Shown here: in pieces, positions 9,071-18,603 of the stretch
Layout: every line of letters starts with the position of its first letter
How positions within the stretch are numbered: the stretch's first letter is position 1
Assembly (NCBI GenBank): GCA_963695155.1
Contig: CAVOGD010000006.1
Coordinates: 372,001 to 436,000 of the forward strand
Length of the DNA stretch: 64,000 bases
Direction of reading: 5' to 3'
Origin: SG8-30 sp963695155
GTDB taxonomy: Bacteria > Pseudomonadota > Gammaproteobacteria > Steroidobacterales > Steroidobacteraceae
Notes under the pieces: model-generated
Databases searched by the model: none
Seen by the model: only the letters and a program-made list of their open reading frames with translations
Told to the model about the DNA's origin: nothing
Position numbers and translations under genes: made by a program

Positions 9071-9162
9071 GGACGGACAGCCGTCATTCAGGACTATTTG
9101 CGGTCGCGGGTCGTGGACGCAGTGCCTATTTTTGCGATCCGGCGCAGCGGGGGCCCGGCCGG

Positions 9163-9915
<753 letters not shown>

Positions 9916-9933
9916 GCGCCGATGCGGCCGGGG

Positions 9934-11268
9934 TCAGACGTTGAGCAGCAGGTGCTCGCGTTCCCACGAGCTGATGACCCGCAGGAAGGTCTCGTACTCG
10001 TTCTCCTTGACGGCCACGTAGGCCGCCACGAACCGCTCACCCAGCAGGTCGACCAGTTGCTTGCAGCCGCGCAGCATGTTCAGGCTGTCGCCCAGCGTCG
10101 TCGGCAGCCCGAACGGCCGGTCGTAGGCGGACCCGGACAGCGGCTCGGTCGGGCTCAGCTGCTCGACCATGCCCAGGTAGCCGCAGGCCAGCGAGGCCGC
10201 AATCGCCAGGTACGGGTTGGCGTCGGCGCCGCCCACGCGGTTCTCGACCCGCCGCGCGTCCGGCGGCGAGGTGGGCACGCGCAGCCCGGCCGTGCGGTTG
10301 TCGAATCCCCAGTGCACATTGATCGGCGCGGAGTTGTAGCGCGTGATGCGCCGGTAGCTGTTCACGTTGGGGGCGAACAGCGCCATCGCGACCGGCATGT
10401 ACTTCTGCAGCCCGGCGATGTGCGAGTGAAACAGCTGCGACGGGCTGCCGTCGGCATTGCTGAAGACGTTGCGGTCGGTGCCGGCCTCGACGACGCTCTG
10501 GTGGATGTGCATGGCGCTGCCCGGCTCCTGGGCCATCGGCTTCGCCATGAACGTGGCGTACATCTTGTGGCGCAGCGCGGCCTCGCGCGCCGTGCGCTTG
10601 AACAGGAAGGCCTGGTCGGCCAGGTCCACCGCGTTGCCGTGGATGAGGTTGATCTCCATCTGCACCGCGCCTTCCTCGTGGATCAGCGTGTCGATGTCGA
10701 TGTTCTGCGCCTCGCAGTAGGCGTAGATGTCGTCGAACAGCGGGTCGAACTCGTTGACCGCCGCGATGCTGTACGCCTGCCGCCCCGTTTCCGCGCGGCC
10801 GGACCGGCCCGTCGGCGGCTTCAGCGGGTAATCGGAATCCGTGTTCCGCTCGACCAGGAAGAACTCGAGTTCCGGCGCGACCACCGGTTCCCAGCCGCGC
10901 GCCGCATAGAGTTCGAGCACCCTGCGCAGTACATAGCGCGGCGCCATGGGCACCACCGAGCCGTCGTCGTAGAAGCAGTCGTGGATGACCTGCGCGGTCG
11001 GCTCCGGCGCCCAGGGCACGACCCGGATCGTGTTCGGGTCCCCCACGAGGTCGATGTCGATCTCCATGGGGTTGATCAGCGTGTCGTCGTCCGGGTACTC
11101 GCCGGTCACGGTCTGCAGGAAGATGGATTCGGGCAGCCGCATGCCCTCGTCCTCGGCGTACTTCTCCGCCGGCATCACCTTGCCGCGCGCGACGCCAGCC
11201 ATGTCCGGGACGATCGCCTCGACCTCCGAGATGGCCTGGTCGCTCAGGAATTGCTGGATCGTGCCCAT
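9934..11268 (-). CDS. puuA: Glutamine synthetase-family ligase, gamma-glutamylputrescine synthetase-like
   Basis: ATP-dependent gamma-glutamyl ligase of the GS III/PuuA group. The 444-residue sequence has an N-terminal beta-grasp part, then VAPELEFFLVER, EEGAVQMEINL and the histidine-bearing AMHIHQSV, which together build the metal and ATP sites. NRVGGADANPYLAIAAS is a family signature. It lacks the GlnA adenylylation Tyr loop. A PuuB-like oxidase is encoded divergently, so glutamylation of putrescine or another polyamine is the likely reaction. Substrate is inferred from context. Confidence 0.85.
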   Translation of the reverse strand: MGTIQQFLSDQAISEVEAIVPDMAGVARGKVMPAEKYAEDEGMRLPESIFLQTVTGEYPDDDTLINPMEIDIDLVGDPNTIRVVPWAPEPTAQVIHDCFYDDGSVVPMAPRYVLRRVLELYAARGWEPVVAPELEFFLVERNTDSDYPLKPPTGRSGRAETGRQAYSIAAVNEFDPLFDDIYAYCEAQNIDIDTLIHEEGAVQMEINLIHGNAVDLADQAFLFKRTAREAALRHKMYATFMAKPMAQEPGSAMHIHQSVVEAGTDRNVFSNADGSPSQLFHSHIAGLQKYMPVAMALFAPNVNSYRRITRYNSAPINVHWGFDNRTAGLRVPTSPPDARRVENRVGGADANPYLAIAASLACGYLGMVEQLSPTEPLSGSAYDRPFGLPTTLGDSLNMLRGCKQLVDLLGERFVAAYVAVKENEYETFLRVISSWEREHLLLNV

Positions 11269-11613
11269 GAGTCTCTGCCTGCCCGCGCCGTGGAACCCGT
11301 GCCGGCCGAAACCGCGCCGGACCGCTGGATCGCGATGACGAGTTTGCGACGATGCATTGGTGTTGTTGGCGGCGGCCGCTGTGGCCGCCGTACTCCGTTA
11401 CGGCGCCATTCTCGCACACTCGGGGTGGGGGCCGCCTGCGGCAGTTGTGACCAAATACCTGATTTTGTGGAGAAAATGACCCGTTTCCCGGCGCCGGCGC
11501 GTGCCGCAAAGGGGCCACCGGGGGGGGTGGCAGGGCCCGGCTTGGAGCCGGCGGCTTCGGCATGCGAGCATGCGGTTCCACCCGGGGAGCCCCCTGCCCT
11601 TGCCGGTCTGCAC
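11269..11613. promoter_or_regulatory. Divergent intergenic region between puuA-like and puuB-like genes
   Basis: This 345-nt gap has no convincing ORF. An AT-richer patch around 11445-11490 is the best place for promoters, although no clean -35/-10 pair is visible. Close to puuB there is a hairpin: arms 11543-11550 and 11573-11580 (one mismatch in 8) enclosing two GCATGC copies at 11560 and 11568. The puuB leader could therefore be structured. Confidence 0.4.
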
Positions 11614-12897
11614 ATGGCGCTGGAAGAGAAGAACCTCAACAACTACTACGCCGCCTCGGTGCCGTCGCGGGCCGCGCGGGCGGCGCTGCAAGGACCGCTC
11701 GAGGTGGACGTGGCGGTGGTCGGCGGCGGCATCGCCGGCTGCTCCGTCGCGCTGCACCTGGCCGAGCGCGGCTACCGCGTAGCCCTGCTGGAGGCGGAAC
11801 GGATCGGCTTCGGGGCCTCGGGGCGGTCCGGCGGCCAACTCCTGTACGGCTATGCCTGCGGTCAGCGCAAGCTCGAGGGCCTGGTCGGGGCGGCCGACGC
11901 GCGCCGCATGTGGGACGTGACGGTCGAGGGCCTGTCGCTGGTGCGCCAGCTCGTCGAGCGGCACGCCATCGACTGCGACCTGTCATGGGGACACCTGCAT
12001 GCGGCGGTCAAGCCGAGGCAGGCGAGCGCCCTGCGGGCCGAGCAGGAGCGCCTGGTCAACCGGTACGGTTACCGCTCGACGCGGTTCGTGGACGGCGAGG
12101 AAGTCGCGTCGCTGCTGGCGACGCAACGTTACTGCGGCGCCCTGTACGACGCCCGGGGCGGCCACTGCCACCCGTTGAAATACGTCGAGGGGCTGGCCGC
12201 GGCCGCCGAGCGCGCGGGCGCGGTCCTGTTCGAGGACAGCCGCGTCACCACCGTCGAGCGCGGCGCGCGGGCCACGCTGCGCACGGCGCAGGGCAGCGTC
12301 GCGGCGCGGTTCGTGGCGCTGGCCGGCAACGCGTACATGGACGGGCTGGAGCGCCGCCTGCAGCGCAAGATCGTGGCCGTCGCCACCTACATCGTGGCCA
12401 CCGAGCGCCTCGGTGCGGCGCGTGCCGCGGCGCTCATCCGCGACAACCTGGCCGTGTCCGACGCGAACTTCGTCCTCGACTACTTCCGCCTGTCCGCCGA
12501 CCACCGGCTGCTGTTCGGCGGGCGCGTCAGCTACTCCGGTGTCGACCCGCTGGGGACCGAGCGCGCCACGCGGGCGAGGATGCTCAGGGTCTTCCCGCAA
12601 CTCGCCGACACCGGCACCGACTACGCCTGGGGCGGCTTCGTGGACATCACCGTCAACCGCGCGCCGCATTTCGGCCGGGTCGCCGACAACGTGTACTTCC
12701 TGCAGGGCTTTTCCGGCCACGGCATGGCGCTGGCCGCCGTCGCCGGCAAGCTGCTGGCCGAGGCCATCGCCGGCCAGGCGGAACGCTTCGACCTGTTCGC
12801 GAAGATCCCGCACATGGACTTCCCGGGCGGCATGGCGCTCAGGCGCCCGGCGCTGGTGCTGGGCATGCTGTGGTACCGGTTCCGCGACCTGCTCTGA
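11614..12897 (+). CDS. puuB: FAD-dependent oxidoreductase, gamma-glutamylputrescine oxidase-like
   Basis: DAO-family flavoenzyme. The ATG at 11614 (MALEEKNLNNYYAASVPS) gives 427 residues, as in PuuB; the frame is open far upstream but that part is antisense to puuA. The dinucleotide-binding loop VVGGGIAGCSVALHLAE spans residues 35-51, and GASGRSGGQLLYGYACGQ is typical of PuuB/OrdL proteins. Near the C-terminus FLQGFSGHGMALAAVAGK contacts FAD. The likely reaction is oxidation of gamma-glutamyl-polyamine to the aldehyde with H2O2 release. It is divergent from the PuuA-like ligase, forming a two-step module; puuC and puuD are not nearby. Confidence 0.87.
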   Translation: MALEEKNLNNYYAASVPSRAARAALQGPLEVDVAVVGGGIAGCSVALHLAERGYRVALLEAERIGFGASGRSGGQLLYGYACGQRKLEGLVGAADARRMWDVTVEGLSLVRQLVERHAIDCDLSWGHLHAAVKPRQASALRAEQERLVNRYGYRSTRFVDGEEVASLLATQRYCGALYDARGGHCHPLKYVEGLAAAAERAGAVLFEDSRVTTVERGARATLRTAQGSVAARFVALAGNAYMDGLERRLQRKIVAVATYIVATERLGAARAAALIRDNLAVSDANFVLDYFRLSADHRLLFGGRVSYSGVDPLGTERATRARMLRVFPQLADTGTDYAWGGFVDITVNRAPHFGRVADNVYFLQGFSGHGMALAAVAGKLLAEAIAGQAERFDLFAKIPHMDFPGGMALRRPALVLGMLWYRFRDLL

Positions 12898-12925
12898 GCC
12901 GCGCGGCCCGCCGCTCGCCGCGCCA

Positions 12926-15166
12926 TCACCTGCGGCGGACCTCAAAGCAGTGATGGGCGCGCGCGTTGCGCGCGAAGTCCCTGGGTACGGTCGCGGCGGT
13001 GATGTCGCGGATCTCGAGGCCGCCGAGCGCGCCGTCGTCCAGCTTGAAACGCCGCAGGTTCGTCGAGAACAGCAGCAGCCCTTGCGGCGCCAGCCGTCCT
13101 GCGGCCTGTTCGAGCAGCGCGACATGGTCGCGCTGCACGTCGAAGTCGCTGGCCATGGACTTCGAGTTGGAAAAGGTCGGCGGATCCAGGAACACGAGGT
13201 CGAAGCGCCGACCGTCGTCGCGCGCCAGCCACGCCAGGCAGTCCGCGCGCTCGAGCGCGTGTTGCCGCCCGGCCAGCCCGTTCAGTTCCAGGTTGCGCGC
13301 GGCCCAGTCGAGATAGGTGTGCGACAGGTCCACCGTCAGCGACGCCGCGGCCCCGCCGGCAGCCGCGCACACCGTCGCCGTGCCGGTATACGCGAACAGG
13401 TTCAGGAAGCGCTTGCCGCGCGCCAGCTCGCGCAGCCGCGCGCGCACCGGCCGGTGGTCCAGGAACAGGCCGGTGTCCAGGTAATCGGTGAAGTTGACCA
13501 GGAACTTGAGCCCGCCCTCGTCGACGGTCTCGAACTGCCCCAGTTCCGCGAGCTTTTCGTATTGCGCGGCGCCCTTCTGGCGGCGGCGCGTACGCATGTA
13601 GATGTCCTCGACGGCCACGGCGGTGACCTCCGGCAGCATGGCCAGCGCCTCCTCCCGCCGCGCCTTCGCCGCGCCGCGGTCCACGTCCGCCGGCGCCGCG
13701 TATTCCTGCACGTACAGCCACCGGCCGGCCGTGCCTTCCGGATCGGACTGGTACAGGTCGATGGCAAACGCGTACTCCGGCATGTCGGCGTCGTAGAGCC
13801 GGTAGCAGGACACCGCCTCGCGCCGCGCCCACGACCGCAGCTGGCGCAGGTTCTTGCGCAGCCGGTTGCCGAACATCCCGGCGCCCGGACGCGCCCGTGC
13901 GGCCTCGGCGTCGAACGGTGGCGGCCGGCCCGGCACGCGCTGGCGGTCGAATCGCGCCGGGTCCACGTCGAGTCGCAGCAGGCGGCACTCCAGCGCGCCG
14001 TTGTACATGCGATGCGCGCGGCGCGCCTCGATGCCCAGTGCGCGCGCCAGCGGCGGATTGCCGGTGAACACCGCGGCCTGCCAACCCTGGTAGCCGTCGC
14101 GCAGCCGCTCGCCGAGCAAGGCGTACAGCGCCTCGAGCTCGTCGCCCCGGCCCATGCGCTCGCCATAGGGCGGGTTGACGGCCAGCAGTCCCGCCGGCGC
14201 CGGCGCCGGCGGCAAGGCGGAAAGTTCACCGCGGCGAAACTCGATGACGTCCTGCAGGCCGGCCCTGGCCGCGTTCTCGGTGGCCGCCTGCACGGCCGCC
14301 GGGTCGCGGTCGAAGCCCAGGATCCTGCCCGGGTCGAACCGTCCGGCCGCCCGTCGCTGTCCGGCCTCGAGCGTCAGCCGCCGCCAGCAGGCCTCGTCAT
14401 GGCCGCGCCAGAGGCTGAAGCCGAAACGCTCGCGCAGCAGGCCCGGCGCCACGTCGCCGGCGATCAGCGCCGCCTCGATCGGCAAGGTGCCGGAACCGCA
14501 CATCGGATCCACGAAGCTGCCGCCCTCGATGGCGACCTGCGGCCACCCCGACCTGAGCAGGATCGCGGCCGCGATGTTCTCCTTGAGCGGCGCGGCAAGC
14601 TGACGCGCGCGATAGCCGCGGCGGTGCAGGCTGTCGCCCGCCAGGTCCAGGGCGACAGTGACGGTGTCGCGGTCCATGCGCACATTGATGCGCACGGCCG
14701 GCGCCGCCACGTCCACCGACGGGCGCACGCCGCTGAGCTCGCGGAACTGGTCCACGATCGCGTCCTTGACCCTGAGCGCGCCGTAGTGGCTGTGCTGGAC
14801 GCCGCTGCCGGCCCGCGCCGAGAAGTCGACGGCCAGCGTGTCGTCCGCGCCCAGGTGGACGGACCAGTCCACGCCACGCACGCCCGCATACAGCGCGTCG
14901 GCGTCGGCCGCGCGAAAGCTTGCGACCCGCCACAGCACGCGCAGCGCGACCCGCGACCACAGGCAGGCGCGGTAGGCGACCTCGAGCGTGCCCTGGCAGG
15001 ACACGCCGGCCCGCTCGGCATGCAGTTCGGTAGCCCCCAGCGCGACCAGCTCCATGGCCAGCAGGTCCGCCGTTCCCGCCGCGGCGGTTGCGTAGATCGG
15101 CGCGACCGCCGGGCCGTCGGCGGCAGGCCGGTCGCCGTTTCCGGCAGGCGCGCGCGTGCCGGTCAC
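12926..15166 (-). CDS. rlmL: Bifunctional 23S rRNA methyltransferase RlmKL
   Basis: Methylates 23S rRNA at G2445 (N2; RlmL half) and G2069 (N7; RlmK half). The 746 residues comprise an N-terminal THUMP region, a first Rossmann methyltransferase with SFVDPMCGSGTLPIEAAL and VNPPYGERMG, and a second with FLNLFAYTGTATVCAA and FLDPPTFSNSKSM. The start is GTG at 15166, overlapping the aguB stop by 4 nt (GTGA); the longer reading frame upstream is aguB antisense-frame noise. E. coli RlmL has about 702 residues, so this copy is slightly long. The coupling with aguB is unusual for a housekeeping gene. Confidence 0.93.
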   Translation of the reverse strand: MTGTRAPAGNGDRPAADGPAVAPIYATAAAGTADLLAMELVALGATELHAERAGVSCQGTLEVAYRACLWSRVALRVLWRVASFRAADADALYAGVRGVDWSVHLGADDTLAVDFSARAGSGVQHSHYGALRVKDAIVDQFRELSGVRPSVDVAAPAVRINVRMDRDTVTVALDLAGDSLHRRGYRARQLAAPLKENIAAAILLRSGWPQVAIEGGSFVDPMCGSGTLPIEAALIAGDVAPGLLRERFGFSLWRGHDEACWRRLTLEAGQRRAAGRFDPGRILGFDRDPAAVQAATENAARAGLQDVIEFRRGELSALPPAPAPAGLLAVNPPYGERMGRGDELEALYALLGERLRDGYQGWQAAVFTGNPPLARALGIEARRAHRMYNGALECRLLRLDVDPARFDRQRVPGRPPPFDAEAARARPGAGMFGNRLRKNLRQLRSWARREAVSCYRLYDADMPEYAFAIDLYQSDPEGTAGRWLYVQEYAAPADVDRGAAKARREEALAMLPEVTAVAVEDIYMRTRRRQKGAAQYEKLAELGQFETVDEGGLKFLVNFTDYLDTGLFLDHRPVRARLRELARGKRFLNLFAYTGTATVCAAAGGAAASLTVDLSHTYLDWAARNLELNGLAGRQHALERADCLAWLARDDGRRFDLVFLDPPTFSNSKSMASDFDVQRDHVALLEQAAGRLAPQGLLLFSTNLRRFKLDDGALGGLEIRDITAATVPRDFARNARAHHCFEVRRR

Positions 15167-16041
15167 CGCGCCGCGCCGGGCACGTGCCCGAGTTCCAGGA
15201 GCGGACCGTACAGGTCCGGCCGCCGGTCGCGGAACACGCCCCAGGCCTGGCGGTAGCGATGCACCGCATCGAGGTCGAATTCCGCGGTCACCACGGCCTC
15301 GGACTCGCCGTCCGCCTGCGCCACGATCTCGCCCGTGTGGTCGGCGATGAACGAATGCCCGTAGAACGTGATCGAGCATTTTTCGCCTCGTTCCGTGCCG
15401 ATGCGGTTGGAGGCCACCAGCGGCATGATGTTGGCCGCCGCATGGCCCTGCATCGTGCGCTGCCAGTGCCCGCGCGAGTCGAGGCTCGCGTCCTGCGGTT
15501 CGGATCCGATGGCGGTGGGATACAACAGCAGCTCGGCGCCCAGCAGCGCCATGGCGCGCGCGCACTCCGGGAACCACTGGTCCCAGCACACGCCGGCGCC
15601 CAGCTTGCCGAAGCGCGTGGCCCACACCTTGAAGCCCGTGTCGCCCGGCGAGAAGTAGAATTTCTCGTGGTAGCCGGGGCTTTCCGGGATGTGCGCCTTG
15701 CGGTAGATGCCGAGCAGCGCGCCGTCCGCATCCACCATGGCCAGCGTGTTGAAGTAGGCGTTGCCGGCGCGCTCGAACAGCGACACCGGCAGCACCACCC
15801 CGAGTTCCGCCGCGACCTCGCGCAGCCGGCGCAGCGCCGGATTGCTTGCGACCGGCGTCGCCAGCTGGAAGTGCTCCGCCAGATGGTCCTTGCAGAAGTA
15901 CGGCGTCTCGAACAGTTCCTGGATCAGCACGACATGGGCGCCGCGGCCGGCCGCCTCGCGCACCAGTCCCTCGGCCTGCGCCAGGTTGGCCGCACGATCA
16001 CTGCCGCAGGCCATCTGCGTTGCGGCGACGGTTATCTTCAT
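15163..16041 (-). CDS. aguB: N-carbamoylputrescine amidase
   Basis: Nitrilase-superfamily carbon-nitrogen hydrolase; converts N-carbamoylputrescine to putrescine, CO2 and ammonia. The triad is visible: Glu in VVLIQELFETPYF (about 42), Lys in YRKAHIPESPGYHEKFYF (about 116), Cys in GAGVCWDQWFPECARA (about 152). The 292-residue length and WDQWFPE motif match AguB. No agmatine deiminase gene (aguA) is in the window. With the puuA/puuB pair 3.6 kb away, it adds to a polyamine theme. Confidence 0.92.
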   Translation of the reverse strand: MKITVAATQMACGSDRAANLAQAEGLVREAAGRGAHVVLIQELFETPYFCKDHLAEHFQLATPVASNPALRRLREVAAELGVVLPVSLFERAGNAYFNTLAMVDADGALLGIYRKAHIPESPGYHEKFYFSPGDTGFKVWATRFGKLGAGVCWDQWFPECARAMALLGAELLLYPTAIGSEPQDASLDSRGHWQRTMQGHAAANIMPLVASNRIGTERGEKCSITFYGHSFIADHTGEIVAQADGESEAVVTAEFDLDAVHRYRQAWGVFRDRRPDLYGPLLELGHVPGAAR

Positions 16042-16115
16042 GTCCAGCCTCCAGCCTCACGGCACGGCGTGATGATCTCACACGGGCGCATCGCGCGATC
16101 CTCCTGCCGCCCGGC

Positions 16116-16478
16116 TCAGCCGCCGCCGGCTTCGTACATCGCGTAACGCTTGCGCGCCGGCTCGACCGTCTCCCAGATGCCGGAAAAGCCCGCGGGAATC
16201 ACCCAGGTGTCGCCCGGGCCGAAGCGCCACTCGCGGCCGTCGTCAGAGGTGATGGTGACGCGGCCCTCGAGCAAGTGACAGAACTCGTGCTCCGTGTAGC
16301 TGACCCGCCACTTGCCCGTCGTGCTCGCCCAGGTGCCGGCGAAGAACCTCGAACCCGCGTCCGCGTAGTGGTTGCTGACTTGCGTTCGCGGCGCGCCCGT
16401 AAGGACCTTTTCGCGCGCGGGCGCAGTCTCTTCGGTTGCGACCGGATCCCTGAAGTCAACGATGGACGGAATCGTCAT
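16116..16478 (-). CDS. Small cupin-domain protein (DUF861-like)
   Basis: About 120 residues from the ATG at 16478 (MTIPSIVDFRDPV); the longer frame upstream is less likely because it would cover the promoter gap. A single beta-barrel cupin is suggested by SYTEHEFCHLLEGRVTITSD and WRFGPGDTWVIPAGFSGIWE, the two cupin motifs. The pattern resembles the DUF861/ethanolamine-ureidoglycine cupin group. No substrate can be assigned. It is 74 nt upstream of aguB on the same strand and may be part of that unit. Confidence 0.8.
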   Translation of the reverse strand: MTIPSIVDFRDPVATEETAPAREKVLTGAPRTQVSNHYADAGSRFFAGTWASTTGKWRVSYTEHEFCHLLEGRVTITSDDGREWRFGPGDTWVIPAGFSGIWETVEPARKRYAMYEAGGG

Positions 16479-16657
16479 GGGTGCCCTCCGCGACGTGCCT
16501 GTTCCATCAAGCCTAGGGTCGCAGGCGCGCGCGCTCAAGCGCGGCGTAACTGTCGTGCAGCGCAGCATGATCTTGTGGGGAGTGCCGATGGCCAATGACG
16601 GCCGGGCGGCGTAGCATTCAATCGTGGGCCGATGTAGACCGGCAAGAGGACCGGGTC

Positions 16658-17044
16658 ATGATCAACCGTCTGCAGCCGCAAATAGGCAACTGGTACAACC
16701 ATCTCGACAAGGGCGACCTGTTCCAGGTCGTCGCCGTGGACGAGGACTCGGGCACCATCGAGATCCAGGACTTCGATGGCGGTCTGGACGAGGTCGACCT
16801 CGAGGAATGGCGGCAAATGGTCATCGAGCCTGCGGCGGCGCCGGAGGACCTGAGCGGCGCGCTGGGCGACGTCGAGCCGGACGACCTCGGCTACACCGAC
16901 GCGCAGATGGACGAGATCCGCGAGCCTTCCGGGCCACGGGTCACCCACTGGGAAGAGATCGTCGAAAATGACGACGGGCAGGACATCTTCGACCTGCCGC
17001 TGCGCACCCGCCATGCCGCCGGCAGCCGGCGCCGCGATCACTGA
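16658..17044 (+). CDS. Small acidic conserved protein, DUF6763-like
   Basis: 128 residues from the ATG at 16658 (RBS GAGGA). The N-terminal half, IGNWYNHLDKGDLFQVVAVD then GTIEIQDFDGGLDEVDLEEW, looks like a small beta-rich domain found as a stand-alone conserved protein in Gammaproteobacteria (DUF6763, from memory). The C-terminal half is strongly acidic and ends in a short basic tail. No catalytic motif is visible. It overlaps the next gene by 32 nt. Function unknown. Confidence 0.8.
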   Translation: MINRLQPQIGNWYNHLDKGDLFQVVAVDEDSGTIEIQDFDGGLDEVDLEEWRQMVIEPAAAPEDLSGALGDVEPDDLGYTDAQMDEIREPSGPRVTHWEEIVENDDGQDIFDLPLRTRHAAGSRRRDH

Positions 17045-18587
17045 CGAGCGCATCAGGCTGCCGGACGACCTGCTCGAGGCGCGCGCCTGGCCGCCGGGCA
17101 GCGGCGATATCGAACTCGTCGAGACGCACATCTCGTGGGTCTTCCTGGCCGGCGACTGCGCCTACAAGCTCAAGAAGCCGGTGCGCCTGTCGTTCCTGGA
17201 CTTTTCGACGCCGGAACGCCGCCGCCACTTCTGCGAGGAAGAGCTGCGCATCAACCGGCGCTTTTCCCCCGACCTCTATCTCGGCCTGTCGCAGGTCGTC
17301 GCCACGGCGGCGGGCGCGGCCGTGGACCGCCCCGGCGAGACCGTTGAGGTCGCCGTGCGCATGCGGCGCTTCGCGCGCAAGGACGAGCTGGACCGGCTGC
17401 TCGAAGCCGGCCGCGCCAGCCACTCGCTGCTGTACCGGTTCGGCCGGCGGCTGGCCCGCCTGCATGAGGCCCTGCCGGTCGCCGCGCCGGGCCACGAGCA
17501 CGCCGATCCGGCACGTACGCGCGCCGCCTGCGACGAGAACTTCGCGACGCTGCGGCGGTTGAGCGAACCCGCGCTGCGCGACCGCGTGGCCCGCATCGGG
17601 CAATGGACCACCGCGGAGTACCTGCGGCGCGAGCCTGCCCTGCGCGCGCGCCTCGCGGCGGGGCGGTTCCGCGAGTGCCACGGCGACCTGCATTGCCGCA
17701 ACGTGGTCCGCTACGAGGGCATGCTGCAGGCCTTCGATGCGCTGGAGTTCGACCCCGGCCTGCGCTGGATCGACACTGCCAGCGACCTCGCCTTCCTGCT
17801 CATGGACCTCACGGTGCGCGGCCGGCCGGACCTCGCCGCGGTCACGCTGGACGGCTGGCTCACCGGCAGCGGCGACTACGCGGCGCTCGCGGTGCTGCGC
17901 TACTACGAGGCCTACCGGGCCTGCGTGCGCGCCAAGGTCGCGGCCATCCGCGCCGGCCAGGACCCGGACGCCGCGGGTCATGCGCTGCACGAAGTCGCGG
18001 TCTACCTGGACGCCGCGCTGGCGCTGACCGCGCCACCGCGGCCGCGGCTGGTCGTCACCACCGGCCTGTCCGGCTCGGGCAAGAGCTGGCTGGCATCGCG
18101 GCTGCTGGCGCCGCTGGGCGCGGTGCGCGTGCGCTCTGACGTCGAGCGCAAGCGCCTGGCCGGGCTCGACCCGGACCTGCCCAGCGACGGCTCGATCTAC
18201 ACGCCGGCGCACACGCGGGACACCTACGCGCAGCTCGCCCAGGTGGCGGCCGGCGCACTGGACGCCGGCTTCCCGGTCATCGTGGATGCCGCGTTCCTGC
18301 TCGAGCGCGAGCGTCGCGATTTCCGCGAGCTGGCGCGGCGCCTCGGCGTGCCGTTCGTCATCCTGGCGACCGCCGCCGGCCGCGCGGTGCTCGACGACCG
18401 CCTGACGCGGCGCGCGGCGCGCGGCGACGACCCCTCCGAGGCGACGCCTGCGGTGCTGGCCCTGCAGCTCGGGTTCGCGGAGCCGCTGTCGGGCGCCGAG
18501 ACGGCCGTCGCGGTCACCGTGGACACCGGCGCCGCCATCGACCTGCCGGCCATCGCGGCCGCGGTCAACCGGGTCGCGGCGAACTGA
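17013..18587 (+). CDS. Fused APH-like phosphotransferase / AAA-type ATP-binding kinase
   Basis: About 524 residues from the ATG at 17013 (the frame opens earlier but then overlaps the upstream gene more). The N-terminal half is an aminoglycoside-phosphotransferase-like kinase fold with the Brenner motif HGDLHCRNVV near residue 223 and DALEFDPGLRWIDTASDLAF as the metal-binding segment. The C-terminal third has a Walker A GLSGSGKSWLASRL near residue 351 and VIVDAAFLLERERRDFREL, as in zeta/gluconate-kinase-like P-loop kinases. This COG2187 plus COG0645 architecture is widespread but biochemically uncharacterised. It should not be read as an antibiotic-resistance gene. Confidence 0.85.
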   Translation: MPPAAGAAITDERIRLPDDLLEARAWPPGSGDIELVETHISWVFLAGDCAYKLKKPVRLSFLDFSTPERRRHFCEEELRINRRFSPDLYLGLSQVVATAAGAAVDRPGETVEVAVRMRRFARKDELDRLLEAGRASHSLLYRFGRRLARLHEALPVAAPGHEHADPARTRAACDENFATLRRLSEPALRDRVARIGQWTTAEYLRREPALRARLAAGRFRECHGDLHCRNVVRYEGMLQAFDALEFDPGLRWIDTASDLAFLLMDLTVRGRPDLAAVTLDGWLTGSGDYAALAVLRYYEAYRACVRAKVAAIRAGQDPDAAGHALHEVAVYLDAALALTAPPRPRLVVTTGLSGSGKSWLASRLLAPLGAVRVRSDVERKRLAGLDPDLPSDGSIYTPAHTRDTYAQLAQVAAGALDAGFPVIVDAAFLLERERRDFRELARRLGVPFVILATAAGRAVLDDRLTRRAARGDDPSEATPAVLALQLGFAEPLSGAETAVAVTVDTGAAIDLPAIAAAVNRVAAN

Positions 18588-18603
18588 CGCCCGTCAGCGC
18601 GTC

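Noticed and set aside
12413..15256. 947-codon frame over puuB 3' end and antisense to rlmL
   Set aside because: No domain; rlmL is complete on the other strand.
17013..18587. Antibiotic (aminoglycoside) resistance gene
   Set aside because: The APH-like fold is fused to a P-loop kinase, the architecture of a common housekeeping-type family; no resistance-specific features.
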